The notes: generated from the sequence alone by a model not told the origin. A stretch of 64,000 nt of DNA from Triatoma infestans (GCA_011037195.1 JAAEAF010002736.1:86337-150336), one strand, 5' to 3'; numbered from the stretch's first letter, positions 1-9,928 are shown. Translations and numbers: made by a program.

Positions 1-94
1 ACCTTCTCAAAATCTTCTGCCTTCTGATTTACGTAATTGAAATTATTATAATTTAATCCAAATCCTCCCCCTCCAACATTCAAGCTTGGAATTA

Positions 95-922
95 TTATAT
101 AAAAATGGTATCTTTAGGAGAAAACGAAAAGTCGCAAAAAGCTCAAACTTAGTATTCCGTTTAGGCATTACCACCACATCAGACACAAACATTTCGAGCA
201 AAATCCATCGACCAGAACTACGGATTACTTAATTTTTTTTTTTTTTCATATTTTCGTGATTTTTTTTCGAAAACGAAAAAAACAATTTTCTTTAAACTGC
301 ATACATTATCTACACACATGAGTGCCTATCACTTTTATTTAAAACATTTACCCAGGACGATTAATTTTTGGGGTGAGTAGTGGGGGAAAAGTTTTGAGGG
401 AACAGTAGCGCCATTCCTCTTCTCTAAAGTACAACTTCAAAATAATATATGACTTTTATCAACTAGATAATATTAATAAACATTGGAAGCATTGATAGGA
501 GTACAAATTTGAAGAAAATCGGTTAAACGGAAGTGCGATTTTACAAAAAAAAATATTTTGAGTTTTTTGGTATTTTCTCCAAATGGTTACAAGATTTTCA
601 TTAAAGTTGGAATACCTGCTGCATAAATAGAAACGTATCACTTTTATTTGAAACATTTTTCTGAAAAAATTGATTTTAGTGGGGTAGTGGGGGGGGGGGG
701 TGGCTGTCAGTTAGTTTAAAATTAAATTTGCACGTGCTTTCTCGGTTTTAACATAGAGCGCTCCACATAAGTGCGATCACATATAGTTGTAAAATCTCTG
801 CTATCATTTTTATGGCCAGCCTAACTAAACATAGCATAGCAATCTTAAAGAAAATTTCTTCATTGAATTAGATTTAGATTATTCGTGTAAGAGTAAGTCA
901 TGTGAGTGTTCCACATCAGATT
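95..922 (-). repeat. TCTGG-family copy, near full length, decayed
   Basis: Both internal units can be followed (two stretches of the form ttttatttgaaacatttt at about 333 and 633). The copy ends with gtaagagtaagtcatgtgagtgttccacatcaga at 885-920 (reverse complement of the family 5' end). The hairpin end on the low-coordinate side is missing. There is a run of G at 692-703. Confidence 0.7.
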
Positions 923-1748
923 TTTATTTGTTAATGGATGTTGAATGGAGCAACATGGGCAGCGTCAAGTTTTATAGGTTTTATTACCTGCAGTTACCGC
1001 TAGATTTTGTGATTGTAGCAATACTAGTTAGATTATTAAAAAATTATTTTACTAGAATTACTAAAATAAAATACTAATGGCTCTACCCCCAACCTTACCC
1101 AATAATATAAATACATTAAAAAATAAATAAATAACACTCCTATAGGATAGTATTAGTATGTGACACGTGCTGCACTCTAGCTGAATCAATCACAGCTTGT
1201 CTGGCGTGTCGACAATAGTAAATCGATTTTATATCTTTTCTCTCTCTCTCTCGATCACTCTCTCTCTCTCCAACACCTGGTTCTTTCATTACTGACACGG
1301 CCGTACCCTTTTGCCCCCCCCCACTTCTGTACAATAACCAATTTCAACAGTACGGTTTTTACTTCTTTTACTACGTGTATTTCTATAACGCTGAACCCAA
1401 TATCTACAAACCAGTGCCAACAGTATTCTGAACACTTCCATTCTTAAAAAAAAACGCCTCTAGCAAACAACCACCCCGTATCCCAGTCACCGAACGAATA
1501 GAACCAAACTGTGGGCAAGTTTTCTCCAATGTACCCCATTACCAGATTATCAAACCCTGTTGCTAACAGGTGGCTGCCAATCCAATCTACACTTTTCTCA
1601 AGGATTTTTTTTTTTCTTTGATTTTTCAACTCTTTAAAGGTTTCTTTTTTCTAATTAATTTTTCTATTATAGTTATGATGGAGCAGTTTCCTTTCTAAAA
1701 TCAGTAGAGTATATAAAACAGCAATATTTCCTCTGTAATAATGTTTTT
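923..1748. other. Intronic AT-rich DNA without a gene
   Basis: No coding signal is convincing here. A (TC)n microsatellite lies at about 1226-1271 and gives rise to a spurious charged reading frame on the minus strand. A short (aaataaataaata) tail at 1118-1133 could be the end of a decayed LINE, but nothing upstream confirms it. Confidence 0.5.
1226..1271. repeat. (TC)n microsatellite
   Basis: Two runs of ctctct separated by cgatca. Confidence 0.8.
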
Positions 1749-1839
1749 ACTTTCTCTAATTGATCTAAGAGAAAGTATGCGGTCAAGTATATTTTCGTAA
1801 TTCATTTTCACTGGTATTGAGTTCCGCGTACGAAAAAAA
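1749..1839 (-). repeat. TCTGG-family hairpin end, about 90 bp, abutting an inverted copy
   Basis: The hairpin actttctct...aagagaaagt occupies 1749-1776. It is followed by the family sequence leading to the Gcgtacgaaaaaaa stretch at 1826-1839. The sequence then switches at the A-run to the 5' end of another copy in the opposite orientation. Confidence 0.65.
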
Positions 1840-2530
1840 TCTGGTGTGAAACACTCATATGACTTTCTCTTACGCCTTTTAATTCGATTATGTATAAAAG
1901 GACAAATTTTCTTTAAACTTCATATTTTTCTCATTTATCTTCACATAAATAAACGTCAGTGGTTTTCATGAAAATTAAAATAAATTTAAAGTTTTCTCGG
2001 GGAAAAAAAAAGCTTCAAACAAAAAATGATCGATCTTTTATTTAGATAGAACATTAGGTGAAAAAGAATGCGCACTGATATCGTTAACTAGAAAATCGCT
2101 ATAAACTAAAAAATATTTCCGATCAATCGATTATCGGTTTAAATTTGGAATTTCAGCAAAATTTTCTAATTATCATTAACATTATACGGTTGCCAGAACT
2201 GTACAATAATTTTAACTCTTTCTAAAGAAATCGTTGGAGCTATTTCTTCGAGATAATCGCAAAAAACAAGCCTGAAAAATCCATTCAGTAAAGTGGCACT
2301 TCCGCTTGAAAGATTTTTAACCAGCTAATTTCTTCTTCTTCGGATTTTCTGGTGATACAGAAATAGAATATATAAAGTTTCCACTTGGTGAGTTCTGTTC
2401 GTGCTTGAGTTACTACACATTACAGACAAATTTCTAGAAACGACATTTTCTATTTCAGAATAACTGCTTTTCTGTCAAAAACTGATTTTCGAAAAACTGA
2501 CATTTTTGCAGTACTTTCTCTTATTAGTAA
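1840..2530 (+). repeat. TCTGG-family copy
   Basis: It starts with TCTGGTGTGAAACAC at 1840, followed by actttctcttac at 1862. The interior includes the cattcagtaaagtggcacttccg segment near 2282, and it ends near gcagtactttctcttattag at about 2530. Confidence 0.7.
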
Positions 2531-3210
2531 ACCATTTCCGGTTCCTAGTTGCTACTAGGGACTCGGGTTTTCTGCCCAAAAGTTTTTTTTTTGCCCACCC
2601 AGATAATTAACATTTTATTGTGAATCACTAATTAAAACCATTATTATTTGTTTACTGCAGACATCTAGTCCATTTTCTCTGCAACAATCGGATCTACTAT
2701 AGTATAGTCAACAGTTGTTATTGTAATTTAGGAGAGATAGTTATTTAAATTTAATACTGTTATTTCAACATTAAATAAAGATGAAAGAAAAATTTATTTA
2801 AATTTCTAAATCTAATATTTGTCTGTGTGTGTGTGTGTGTGTGATATATATACGCGTATGTGTATATATGTGTGTGTGTGTGTGTTTTGATACAATACAT
2901 AGTCATTAAGAACCTGTTAGGTACCTACTGTACTCCCTTTGTTTAAATTAATTCTTTGTTGTCTCTTTGACTTGTTTGTTTTATTTCATATACATTTTAT
3001 TTGGAATTGTTTATATAAAATGTATTTGGGGGGGGGGGGATGTTAATTTAATTTCTAAACATATGTAAAATAATTAATTTATAATGTCTACTTATAATTT
3101 AAATTAGATTTTTGTTTATATTTAATTATTTTATTTAGTCTTTAAGCTGTAAAATTTATTGTGAGGAAATTGCGTTTTGACTGTAGAGGGAGGGTTAAAG
3201 GTTTTATTTA
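2531..3210. other. Intronic AT-rich DNA with a GT microsatellite, no gene
   Basis: A (GT)n/(TATG)n tract lies at about 2821-2886 and a G-run at 3029-3038. Otherwise the sequence is AT-rich, with frequent stops in all frames and nothing recognised. Confidence 0.5.
2821..2886. repeat. (GT)n microsatellite, interrupted
   Basis: Two (tg)n runs flank a tatatatacgcgtatgtgtata stretch. Confidence 0.85.
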
Positions 3211-3342
3211 AGTTCTCTTACTCCTGTGAGAGAAAGTATTGTAATCATGTCATTTTTTTCTTTTGAAAATGAGTTTTCACCGAAATTACATGTTTCGAGT
3301 AATACGAAAATAACGTCTTTATGTGTGTGTTTGAACAAAAAA
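3211..3342 (-). repeat. TCTGG-family hairpin end joined head-to-head to the next copy
   Basis: The hairpin ttctcttactcctgtgagagaa occupies about 3213-3234. The family sequence then continues past the gtgtgtgtttgaaca stretch to an A-run, where it switches to an inverted 5' end at 3343. Confidence 0.65.
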
Positions 3343-4279
3343 TCTGGTGTGAAACACTCACACAACTTTCTCTTACTCCAGTTCTCAAAATTGTAATTGA
3401 CAAATTTTATAGTTTGTGTACCAAATTTTGAAATTCGTCGAAAACTGAAAACACTGTTCAGTAAAAGTGCACTTCCGGTTTACTAATTTTCTTGAAACTC
3501 GAACTTTTGGCAATGCATTTATTTCTAATTAATTTTGTTTGGATGATAGAATTGTAGAATCAACTATGATAGCAATATAGAGAAAAACAACCCCACCCCT
3601 CCCCCTTAAATGAATTTTGCCAGAGAAATGTTTTAAATAAAACTTGTAGATCGTTGTATGTTTAGTTTATATAAGAAAATCGTCGGAACTATTTTTGAGA
3701 AAATCGCGAAAAAGTGAAAAAAATCATTTAGTATAGTGGTACAGTAAACGCACTTCCGGTTATCCGATTTTTTCAAACTCGAAATTTCAACAACATATTT
3801 AATTCTAATTAACATTATTTAGATGACAGTATTAACTAGAATAGCACTTAATATGAAAACCTAACCTCACCCCTCCCCTATAACAGCCCTTAAATAAATT
3901 TTCCCAGAGAAATGTTTCAAATAAACGTTGTAGCTCTTTGCATGTGTAGTTTATATCCCGAGTTTGAAGAAAATCGTCGGAGCCATTTTTGAGAAACACG
4001 TAAAAAAGTAAAAAAACCAACTAGTAAAGTGATACTTCCGGTTGAGGAATTTTGACAGATAACGTACTGTCAGATCCCATGGTGATACCTAAACGGAATA
4101 TGAAGTTTCAACTTTTGATGGTTTTTCGTTTTTGAGCTATGCTGTTTTCACAGACACACACCACACAGACCTTCTGCTAAAAACCACTTTTTTGGACTCA
4201 GGGGACCTCAAAACGGATATTTCCGGTGAAAACTTGACACGATTACAATACTTCCGCTTACTAGGAGAAAGAGAAAGTA
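3343..4279 (+). repeat. TCTGG-family copy, full length (about 937 bp)
   Basis: Both ends are present: TCTGGTGTGAAACAC with ACTTTCTCTTAC at 3343-3376, and the terminal segment gacacgattacaatacttccgctta followed by gagaaagt at 4236-4278. The two internal related units are both visible (cttccggttt near 3473 and cttccggtta near 3752, with a third relic near 4034). This is one of the best copies in the window for defining the consensus. Confidence 0.8.
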
Positions 4280-4341
4280 ACAAAATATCTCAAAAATGAA
4301 AAATCAAACTCAAGAGTCCATGAAGTGGAAGTGAGTGAGTC

Positions 4342-4344
<3 letters not shown>

Positions 4345-4382
<38 letters not shown>
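4345..4382. repeat. (CA)n microsatellite
   Basis: About 19 CA units. They produce the Cys-Val repeat seen in a spurious minus-strand reading frame. Confidence 0.9.
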
Positions 4383-4384
<2 letters not shown>

Positions 4385-4555
4385 CGCACCTAACACTTGT
4401 ATTGGAAACATTTTGTTGGAGATTAGTGGGGCTCTGGGAGACGTGAGACTTGAGCTTATATATTTAAAACTGCCATAGCAAACGCTATTATGTACTTCAA
4501 GATCCTTGAAGTGTGCTGCCATAAAAGTAACTTCAGTTAAACAAGTATAATCCCT

Positions 4556-4628
4556 AACACCTTTCTATATTTATTTCCGGTGAAAAGAACTCAATTTCGA
4601 AAAGTTGACACGCTCGCAGTACTTCCTA
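4556..4628 (+). repeat. TCTGG-family 3' fragment
   Basis: Contains tttccggtgaaaag...cgaaaagttgacacgctcgcagtacttcct, the region just before the terminal hairpin. It ends about 70 bp upstream of the EPAC exon. Confidence 0.6.
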
Positions 4629-4695
4629 GAATGTCCTGTCCATGTCCCATCCATTATAAGCTATTACTTCATAACTTTTCATCTTATGTTTCCAG

Positions 4696-4842
4696 AGTCT
4701 GGTAACGCTGTGCACATTAGGCGTTGGTTCAAGTTTTGGAGAAAGTGTACTACAAGAATTACCAAGAGAAACTACAGTATTGACAAGAACATCTTGCGAA
4801 TTACTGCGACTGAGCCAACACGATTTGAAAGCATTAGCTGAG
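4696..4842 (+). CDS. Epac: Internal exon of an EPAC-like Rap guanine nucleotide exchange factor (cyclic-nucleotide-binding domain)
   Basis: This 147-bp exon is open in phase 0 and encodes 49 residues. It has an acceptor (tgtttccag) immediately before it and a donor (gag/gttagt) immediately after. The peptide carries the phosphate-binding cassette of a cyclic-nucleotide-binding domain: CTLGVGSSFGESVL, then PRETTV with the conserved arginine, then CELLRLSQHDLKAL at the lid helix. From my knowledge of the family, the closest match is the first cAMP-binding domain of EPAC (RAPGEF3/4), where the same stretch reads CTLGxGxxFGES...PR.. T..TR...ELLR..Q.DFKALWE. EPAC binds cAMP and then activates Rap GTPases at membranes. 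Its base composition is clearly less AT-biased than its surroundings, and no stop or frameshift is seen. An upstream exon that should complete the domain is not visible in 1-4695. The antisense reading frame over the same bases is a shadow. A cyclic-nucleotide-gated channel or PKA regulatory subunit is less likely. Confidence 0.75.
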
Positions 4843-5640
4843 GTTAGTTTCTTTTTTAAAAACAAAAGTTTTATTAATATTTATGTTGATCACTAAAATT
4901 CCAATATTTTTTTTACTTCTTACCAACCAGAGTTGAAGACGATAATAAGAACGGTGATTGGAGGTAGGCAAATGATTGGGAACTGGTAAAACTTCTGAAA
5001 GACCTGGCTTTGTTGAGTATAATTTGTTTCTTTTCTTAAGGACCCAGGGATATCAAGTTCAAATCACGAACTCTCCAAGAAGAAAAGGGTAGCATCTACT
5101 AGAAGTTGGGGTACTGGCAGTACCTCAGCTATTAATGTTTAAAGATGATGTCGGAGAAAAGCCGAGCTGGTAAACAGCAATTTAGTGACTGATAACTTTA
5201 TAGTGACTGATATTTGGAAAGATGAGAGACTCAGTGTCAAAGAGGACCCATTCTATCTTTATCAGTTGTAAACTATGTAGAAAGTCAGACCTCATTTGCA
5301 GCTCTATCCAGCTCTCATCAGCTTAATTCAAGGTTGATATTAAACTTAGGATCTATTAACATTATCAAAACTTCCTGTTGAGATTAGGCCAGTGGCTTGG
5401 TATAATAAACAACTTTCGTTCATACTGCAACAGAAGCTTCTTCAAGATAAGTTATTTTGAGTTTCAGATCAATATTGGTCGGACTTTGAATTACAATGGT
5501 TGACTCTAAAGTAATAGATAGTTTAAGCCCAAATTTTCTGACGACCGTTTGCAAATGTGAATAACTGTAGGTTAATGACCGAGGTACAGGTCTTTCGCTC
5601 CATTATTACAATGGGAAAATCCACACCCTATACTGGTACT
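4843..5640. other. Low-copy intron sequence downstream of the first EPAC exon
   Basis: This stretch is less repetitive than the rest. An acceptor-like tract (ttctttccttaag type) at about 5025-5040 is followed by 34 open codons ending at a stop near 5142. I could not relate the peptide to EPAC, so it is not annotated as an exon. Confidence 0.4.
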
Positions 5641-5699
5641 TTTGATTAATCGATTTCAACTGAAACTTTAGTATAACAACTCCTGGAGTTATCTTAATA

Positions 5700-5758
5700 C
5701 GAAATATCTAATTTTAGGTTCCAGTGAACTTCTGGTTTTGACACGATTACAATACTTC
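5700..5758 (+). repeat. TCTGG-family 3' relic
   Basis: Only the segment with ttccagtgaacttctggttttgacacgattacaatacttct is recognisable. Confidence 0.45.
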
Positions 5759-5759
5759 T

Positions 5760-6454
5760 GAAAATAAGTTGCCATTCATGCCTTCATGCATGTCATACTA
5801 CTTACAAACATACATTCTTTCAATTATACACCCATTTCCAAAAATATGGAAAACGATATTCAACAATTTCCGAGGTGAAAGAAATGTTTCCTTTTACAGT
5901 AATAAAATAAATAAATATGAATAAACAGCATAAAACGAACAAATAACTGAATAGGATAAAGTAGAGAAACATTATTTTAAAGTTTATTAATACAATACAT
6001 TGCAATAAATCCTAAAATATTATAGAGGCTGTGGTGTAGCGGCGAGTAAACAGCTGTGTACTGAACTTGTTTGTGGTATTGAAAATGAATATATATGTAC
6101 ATTATTTACACGTATTTATGGAATATAGTGGGAAATTTTTTGTTTGGTGAATGTTTGTAATGATATAATATATATATATCCATTTGTTTAAAAATATATA
6201 TACATATATATCCTATATTTTGGTAAAATAACAATGTTGGTGGTTATACAAACATTTACATATACACTATATAAACATGTTAAATTTAAATTTATATATA
6301 TTTATGATTTTATGAATATAATGAATTCATTTTAAAGCTATATTCCATAAGAAAAATTATTTCTCAATTTGCTCATTTTAAAATAGGGATACAATATATA
6401 CTGTATATATATTTTGTACGAAATTTATATGTAATATTTAGAGATTTAATGCAT
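5760..6454. other. Very AT-rich intron DNA, no gene
   Basis: TA-rich tracts are frequent (for example 6165-6215 and 6285-6300). Nothing coding is recognised. Confidence 0.5.
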
Positions 6455-6714
6455 TGTTGAATTTATTTATTTATTTATACGGGCAATGCCCATTTTACAT
6501 AATAATAAAATATACAAAACAATCAATTGCACTTGCACGAAGAGAAGAAAGTAATACAAAATGAAATATTTTCTAATAAGAACTAAGAAGATTAAATAAT
6601 AATAAGTAAATTGCAGAAATCTTGTGCTATTATATAAAGTAACAACATAAATATTAATTACAAAATATACAATAAAGCAGTTTATGTTACGTGAAAATTA
6701 AACGTGAGTAGATT

Positions 6715-7569
6715 TTATTTAGTATTGCGGTACTTAATCTCTAGAGAACTTAGAATTTTCTTTAAATTAGTTTTCGTTATGTTGTTTAGGTCAACATTCT
6801 CAGGAAGACTGTTTGCTAGGTACATCATTCTATTGACTGGTGAGTGAAAGATGTAGTTAGAGCGAAAGAAGTGTTGATAAAATAAACGAGTGTTACGGGT
6901 AGAAACGGATGGGACATTGAAACTGAAAAAGGATAATAGTTCTGAAGAATCTATATTATTATTGAGGAGACCATGCAAAAAAAGTAAATCAGCAATGTTT
7001 CTTCGTTCACCTAGAGAAGCCAGATTTATAGAATTTTTTTTAGGATATTGACAACGGAAATGGACTAGTTTTAAGAATTTTGTTTGTATTTTCTCAATCA
7101 TACTAATATTAGTAATCGTATATGGAGACCAAATACAACTAGCATATTCGAGTATAGGACGAACTATGAAACAATAAAGATGTACTATTGGAGCCACATT
7201 AGTGAAATCACGAGAAGATCTGTATATGAAGCCCAGCAATTTATAAGCTCGTTTGCAAATGGTATCTATATGAAGACTGAATGTCAACTTATTATCCAGC
7301 CATACTCCCAGATCTTTAGTAGCTGATAATCTTGCTAACAGAGAATTATTAATATTGTAATCGAAGAGTATGTTATTGATTTTCCGAGAATAAGTAACAA
7401 CGGAGCATTTATTTATGTTTAATACCATATTATTTTGCCTACACCAATCATGAAGGGTGATAAGAGAGTTTTGTAGAGTGATGCAATCATCAATACTGAG
7501 TAGAAAGAAATAGTTTTACGTCATCTGCAAACATGAGAAACCGAACTGATTGTAGGGAAGAGGATAAAT
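6715..7569 (-). pseudogene. LINE reverse transcriptase, palm and C-terminal part
   Basis: The longest open part is a 237-residue frame (7428 down to 6715). It includes VLNINKCSVVTYSRK, KDLGVWLDNKLTF and a YKLLGFIYRSSRDFT segment, followed by VRPILEYASCIWSPY. These are the conserved blocks after the catalytic box of non-LTR reverse transcriptases of the Jockey/CR1 type. Upstream on the same strand, MFADDVKLF (about 7510-7540) holds the two catalytic aspartates. The frame shifts between this box and the long frame, so the gene is broken. The preceding box, PQGSHLGPILFLLYIND, lies at 7960-8012 on the other side of the inserted foldback. In life such a protein copies the element RNA at the nicked target. 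The plus-strand reading frame at 7084-7326 is a shadow. Confidence 0.75.
7557..7569. repeat. 13-bp target-site duplication, left copy
   Basis: GAAGAGGATAAAT here is repeated exactly at 7952-7964 and flanks the hammerhead foldback element. Confidence 0.85.
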
Positions 7570-7643
7570 GTTGTGGTGGTTGGTTCCGCAGAGCTGGAAA
7601 GCATCAGAGACATTTTCCGTGGTAGCCTGCTTCATTTTGTGGT

Positions 7644-7681
7644 CATCGACCGGTTTCGGGCGTTCGCCCATCTTCAGGATG
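7644..7681 (-). ncRNA. Hammerhead ribozyme motif, family A, left arm
   Basis: On the minus strand the order is CATC (stem I), CTGAAGA (core CUGANGA), a GGGCG/CGCCC stem II, GAAA, a palindromic CCGG stem III, then GTC and GATG (stem I partner). Every core nucleotide of the hammerhead consensus is present. Stem III is very short, as in the Penelope-type hammerheads, which are thought to act as dimers. Confidence 0.7.
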
Positions 7682-7875
7682 CGTTCTTCAGACAGTGTGC
7701 CAACACAGACTCGTACAGAGACTTAGTTTCACACTAACTGAGGTGTTATTTAAATACTCTGTATTTAAATAACACCTCAAATCACCTTAATAACTGAGGA
7801 GTATTTAAATAACACCTCAGTTAGTGTGAACTAAGTCTCTGTACGAGTCTGTGTTGGCACACTGTCTGAAGAACG

Positions 7876-7913
7876 CATCCTGAAGATGGGCGAACGCCCG
7901 AAACCGGTCGATG
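7876..7913 (+). ncRNA. Hammerhead ribozyme motif, family A, right arm
   Basis: This is the mirror image of the left-arm motif: stem I CATC 7876-7879 pairs with GATG 7910-7913, the core CTGAAGA is at 7880-7886, GAAA at 7900-7903, and the predicted cleavage follows GTC at 7909. The core is intact. Confidence 0.75.
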
Positions 7914-7951
7914 ACCACAAAATGAAGCAGGCTACCACGGAAAATGTCTCT

Positions 7952-7964
7952 GAAGAGGATAAAT
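7952..7964. repeat. 13-bp target-site duplication, right copy
   Basis: Exact repeat of 7557-7569. Confidence 0.85.
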
Positions 7965-8034
7965 CATTGATATAGAGAAGAAATAAAATCGGGCCAAGGT
8001 GTGAGCCTTGTGGTCAAGATGTGGAATTGTTTTG

Positions 8035-8500
8035 CAGTTTTATTCGGTCAAAATTCATCAACCCAAATTGCTACTTTTCAATGTTTTTCATGATTTCCAC
8101 AAAGAAGGCTTTAAATGATTTTTTTTTTTTTAAACCTCGCATACTATTCACACACATAAAACTGATCACTTTTATTTATAACTTTTCTTAGGAAAATGAA
8201 TTTTCGTAAAATTCTGCGGTGCGGCCATGAAAACCGGTTAAAATTCCGAAATCGGAAAGCAACTTGAAGAAGCTTCTATTTTCTTCAACTTTTTAGTATT
8301 TCCTCAATCACGATTTTCACTTAAACTTGGAATGGCGAACTGTGAATTGAAAATGTCAATATTTTTGAGCTTAATTGTAACATTGACTGTTACATGGTCT
8401 GCATTGTAACCATATTCAGTTACCAGTTCCTAAAACAAAGTGTATAATCTCCACACTTCCACCGGCTGTATAGTTACGGTCAACTATACGTCCTTTAATA
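8035..8500 (-). repeat. TCTGG-family internal fragment
   Basis: Follows the family from tcggtcaaaattcatcaaccc through tcacttttatttataacttttcttagg to the second unit. Neither end is present. Confidence 0.55.
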
Positions 8501-8589
8501 AAAGTTCCAAAATTAAAGAAAACTTATCAATTAGCATTAAATGATTATAGTAATAGAAACAAAGAAAGAAATTCTGCTTTTCAACAGAT

Positions 8590-9010
8590 TTGTTCGTAAT
8601 TTTCACAATTTTCCTCTTAAAACAATATCATACCACTCACTAACGTAATATAATTCAAAGTTAGAATATTGGCCCTACTGTATCACTGGGGCAGCACATA
8701 TTACTGTGTTGTGATAGTTTAGGACACAAAACTCATGCCATACCCTCCCCCCCAAAATCCTTTAAATGAATTTTTCTGGAATAAATATATTTAAAAAATA
8801 TTCTGCAGAGAAAATACATTATTTTAAATGATTTAAGACACTTATATGTATAGTTGAAATACTAAGTACAAAGGAAATAAACCTTTGAGGCCATTTTGGA
8901 CAGAACAAAAGCTAGAAAAAGCTAAAAAATTCATTCAATAATGTGAATTCCTATTCCGGTTGACCCATCTTTTCCAAATCCTTAGTCGGACTAGTGCATT
9001 ATGCGACATC
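8590..9010 (+). repeat. TCTGG-family internal fragment, opposite orientation
   Basis: Recognised from tgaatttttctggaataaat and tgtgaattcctattccggttgaccc. Together with the previous fragment it forms another inverted pair. Confidence 0.5.
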
Positions 9011-9329
9011 TTTGTAATTAAGTTTAAACTTTATGAATTTTCTAAATGATCATAACGTGCACTAGAAACACGGTCTATTGAAGCTATTAAGAGAAATAAA
9101 ATCTATTAAGAACAAACTTATAATATATATGAATTTTCTTATTTTCTTTTCAGCTTAAAATCAAAATATTTGGGGGTGACATTATATCAACAATTTTATT
9201 ATATATATCTTATTTTGCTTCTTATAGGACGGTGACCTTGATTATGTTTAGTATGTAGTGTCCATAATTTGAAGTTATATATGTATATTAGTAATCACAT
9301 TAGTATATAGTAAATCATAGAACACTTAC

Positions 9330-9361
9330 CTCTGGAGGACACTGATGACGTCAAGACTGTC
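9330..9361 (-). other. Possible micro-exon on the minus strand
   Basis: Read on the minus strand, a strong acceptor (tttattttttcag) precedes 32 bases of GC-richer sequence, which are followed by a consensus donor (cagag/gtaagt). One frame reads DSLDVISVLQR. It contains the palindrome TGACGTCA at 9346-9353, which is also a perfect cAMP-response element core. It lies opposite in strand to the EPAC exons, so it would have to belong to a nested gene. Chance is a real alternative. Confidence 0.25.
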
Positions 9362-9427
9362 CTGAAAAAATAAATAAATAATTTTTTTTTTTTAATATTT
9401 TAAAATGGAGTATGTTTTGGGATATGT

Positions 9428-9928
9428 AATACTTGTTTCTTTTAATACTGCTGTTAGAGGAACTATTGTATTCGTGTCAAATTTTCGGATCGAGTTTTCA
9501 ACGGAAATATACATTCTGAGGTGCGCTGAGTCCAATAAAGTAGTTCTTAGAAAATGTTACTGGTATTAGAGGAACTATTGTATTCGTGTCAAATTTTCGG
9601 ATCGAGTTTTCAACGGAAATATACATTCTGAGGTGCGCTGAGTCCAATAAAGTAGTTCTTAGAAAATGTTACTGGTATTAGAGGAACTATTGTATTCGTG
9701 TCAAATTTTCGGATCGAGTTTTCAACGGAAATATACATTCTGAGGTGCGCTGAGTCCAATAAAGTAGTTCTTAGAAAATGTTACTGGTGTTAGAGGAAGT
9801 ATTGTATTCGTGTCAAATTTTCGATATCGAGTTTTCAACGGAAATATACATTCTGAGGTGCGCTGAGTCCAAAAAAGTAGTTTTTAAAAAATTTTGTGTG
9901 TGTGTGTGAACAGTATAGCTCAAAACCG
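9428..9928 (-). repeat. TCTGG-family hairpin-end region, 112-bp unit in four tandem copies; left target duplication of a LINE
   Basis: The unit beginning gaggaactattgtattcg occurs at 9457, 9569, 9681 and 9793, an exact 112-bp period. With three of the four units removed, the remaining 165 bp (aatacttgtttctt... to ...agctcaaaaccg) correspond to 14824-14990 on the other side of the LINE. The last unit differs slightly (aagtattg, cgatatcgag), as does the copy at 14824. Confidence 0.8.

Larger units (their letters stand above)
7570..7951 (+). mobile_element. Hammerhead foldback element, family A, copy 1 (382 bp)
   Basis: Two long inverted arms (about 7600-7760 and 7795-7951) are nearly perfect reverse complements, including the ttatttaaatac stretches near the centre. 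Each arm carries a hammerhead-type motif. The element is bounded by exact 13-bp direct repeats and splits a LINE reverse-transcriptase gene between its PQGS and FADD boxes. A variable, long duplication of this kind suggests retrotransposition rather than cut-and-paste. Penelope-like elements are known to carry hammerheads in their terminal repeats and to occur as inverted partial copies, so a Penelope-derived, non-autonomous element is my preferred reading. No protein is encoded. Confidence 0.75.
6455..8012 (-). mobile_element. 5'-truncated LINE remnant (Jockey/CR1-like), interrupted by a foldback element
   Basis: Read on the minus strand, the element enters within the reverse transcriptase at the PQGS box (7960-8012) and passes the FADD catalytic box (7520-7531). 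It continues into the C-terminal region and ends in a (TAAA)n tail at 6463-6480. Just upstream of that tail is a gggcattgcccgta stretch that can fold on itself. A 382-bp foldback element is inserted at 7570-7951. The break at 8012 is a 5' truncation, the usual outcome of target-primed reverse transcription. I could not define a convincing target duplication. Confidence 0.75.

Noticed and set aside
3343..4279. Classical TIR MITE interpretation of the TCTGG family
   Set aside because: The shared inverted repeat is not at the same distance from both ends and I see no target duplications; kept as an alternative.
4310..4522. Minus-strand open frame with a Cys-Val repeat
   Set aside because: It is the translation of a (CA)n microsatellite; no start context or domain.
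5041..5142. Exon after the first EPAC exon (peptide DPGISSSNHELSKKKR)
   Set aside because: Acceptor-like tract and 34 open codons in the right phase, but the peptide has no resemblance to EPAC, and the exon at 17309 fits better.
7084..7326. Plus-strand open frame of 80 codons
   Set aside because: It is antisense to the LINE reverse-transcriptase frame.
6455..8025. Target duplication for the LINE remnant (tgttgaattt versus tgtggaattg)
   Set aside because: The match is imperfect and short in AT-rich DNA; not better than chance.
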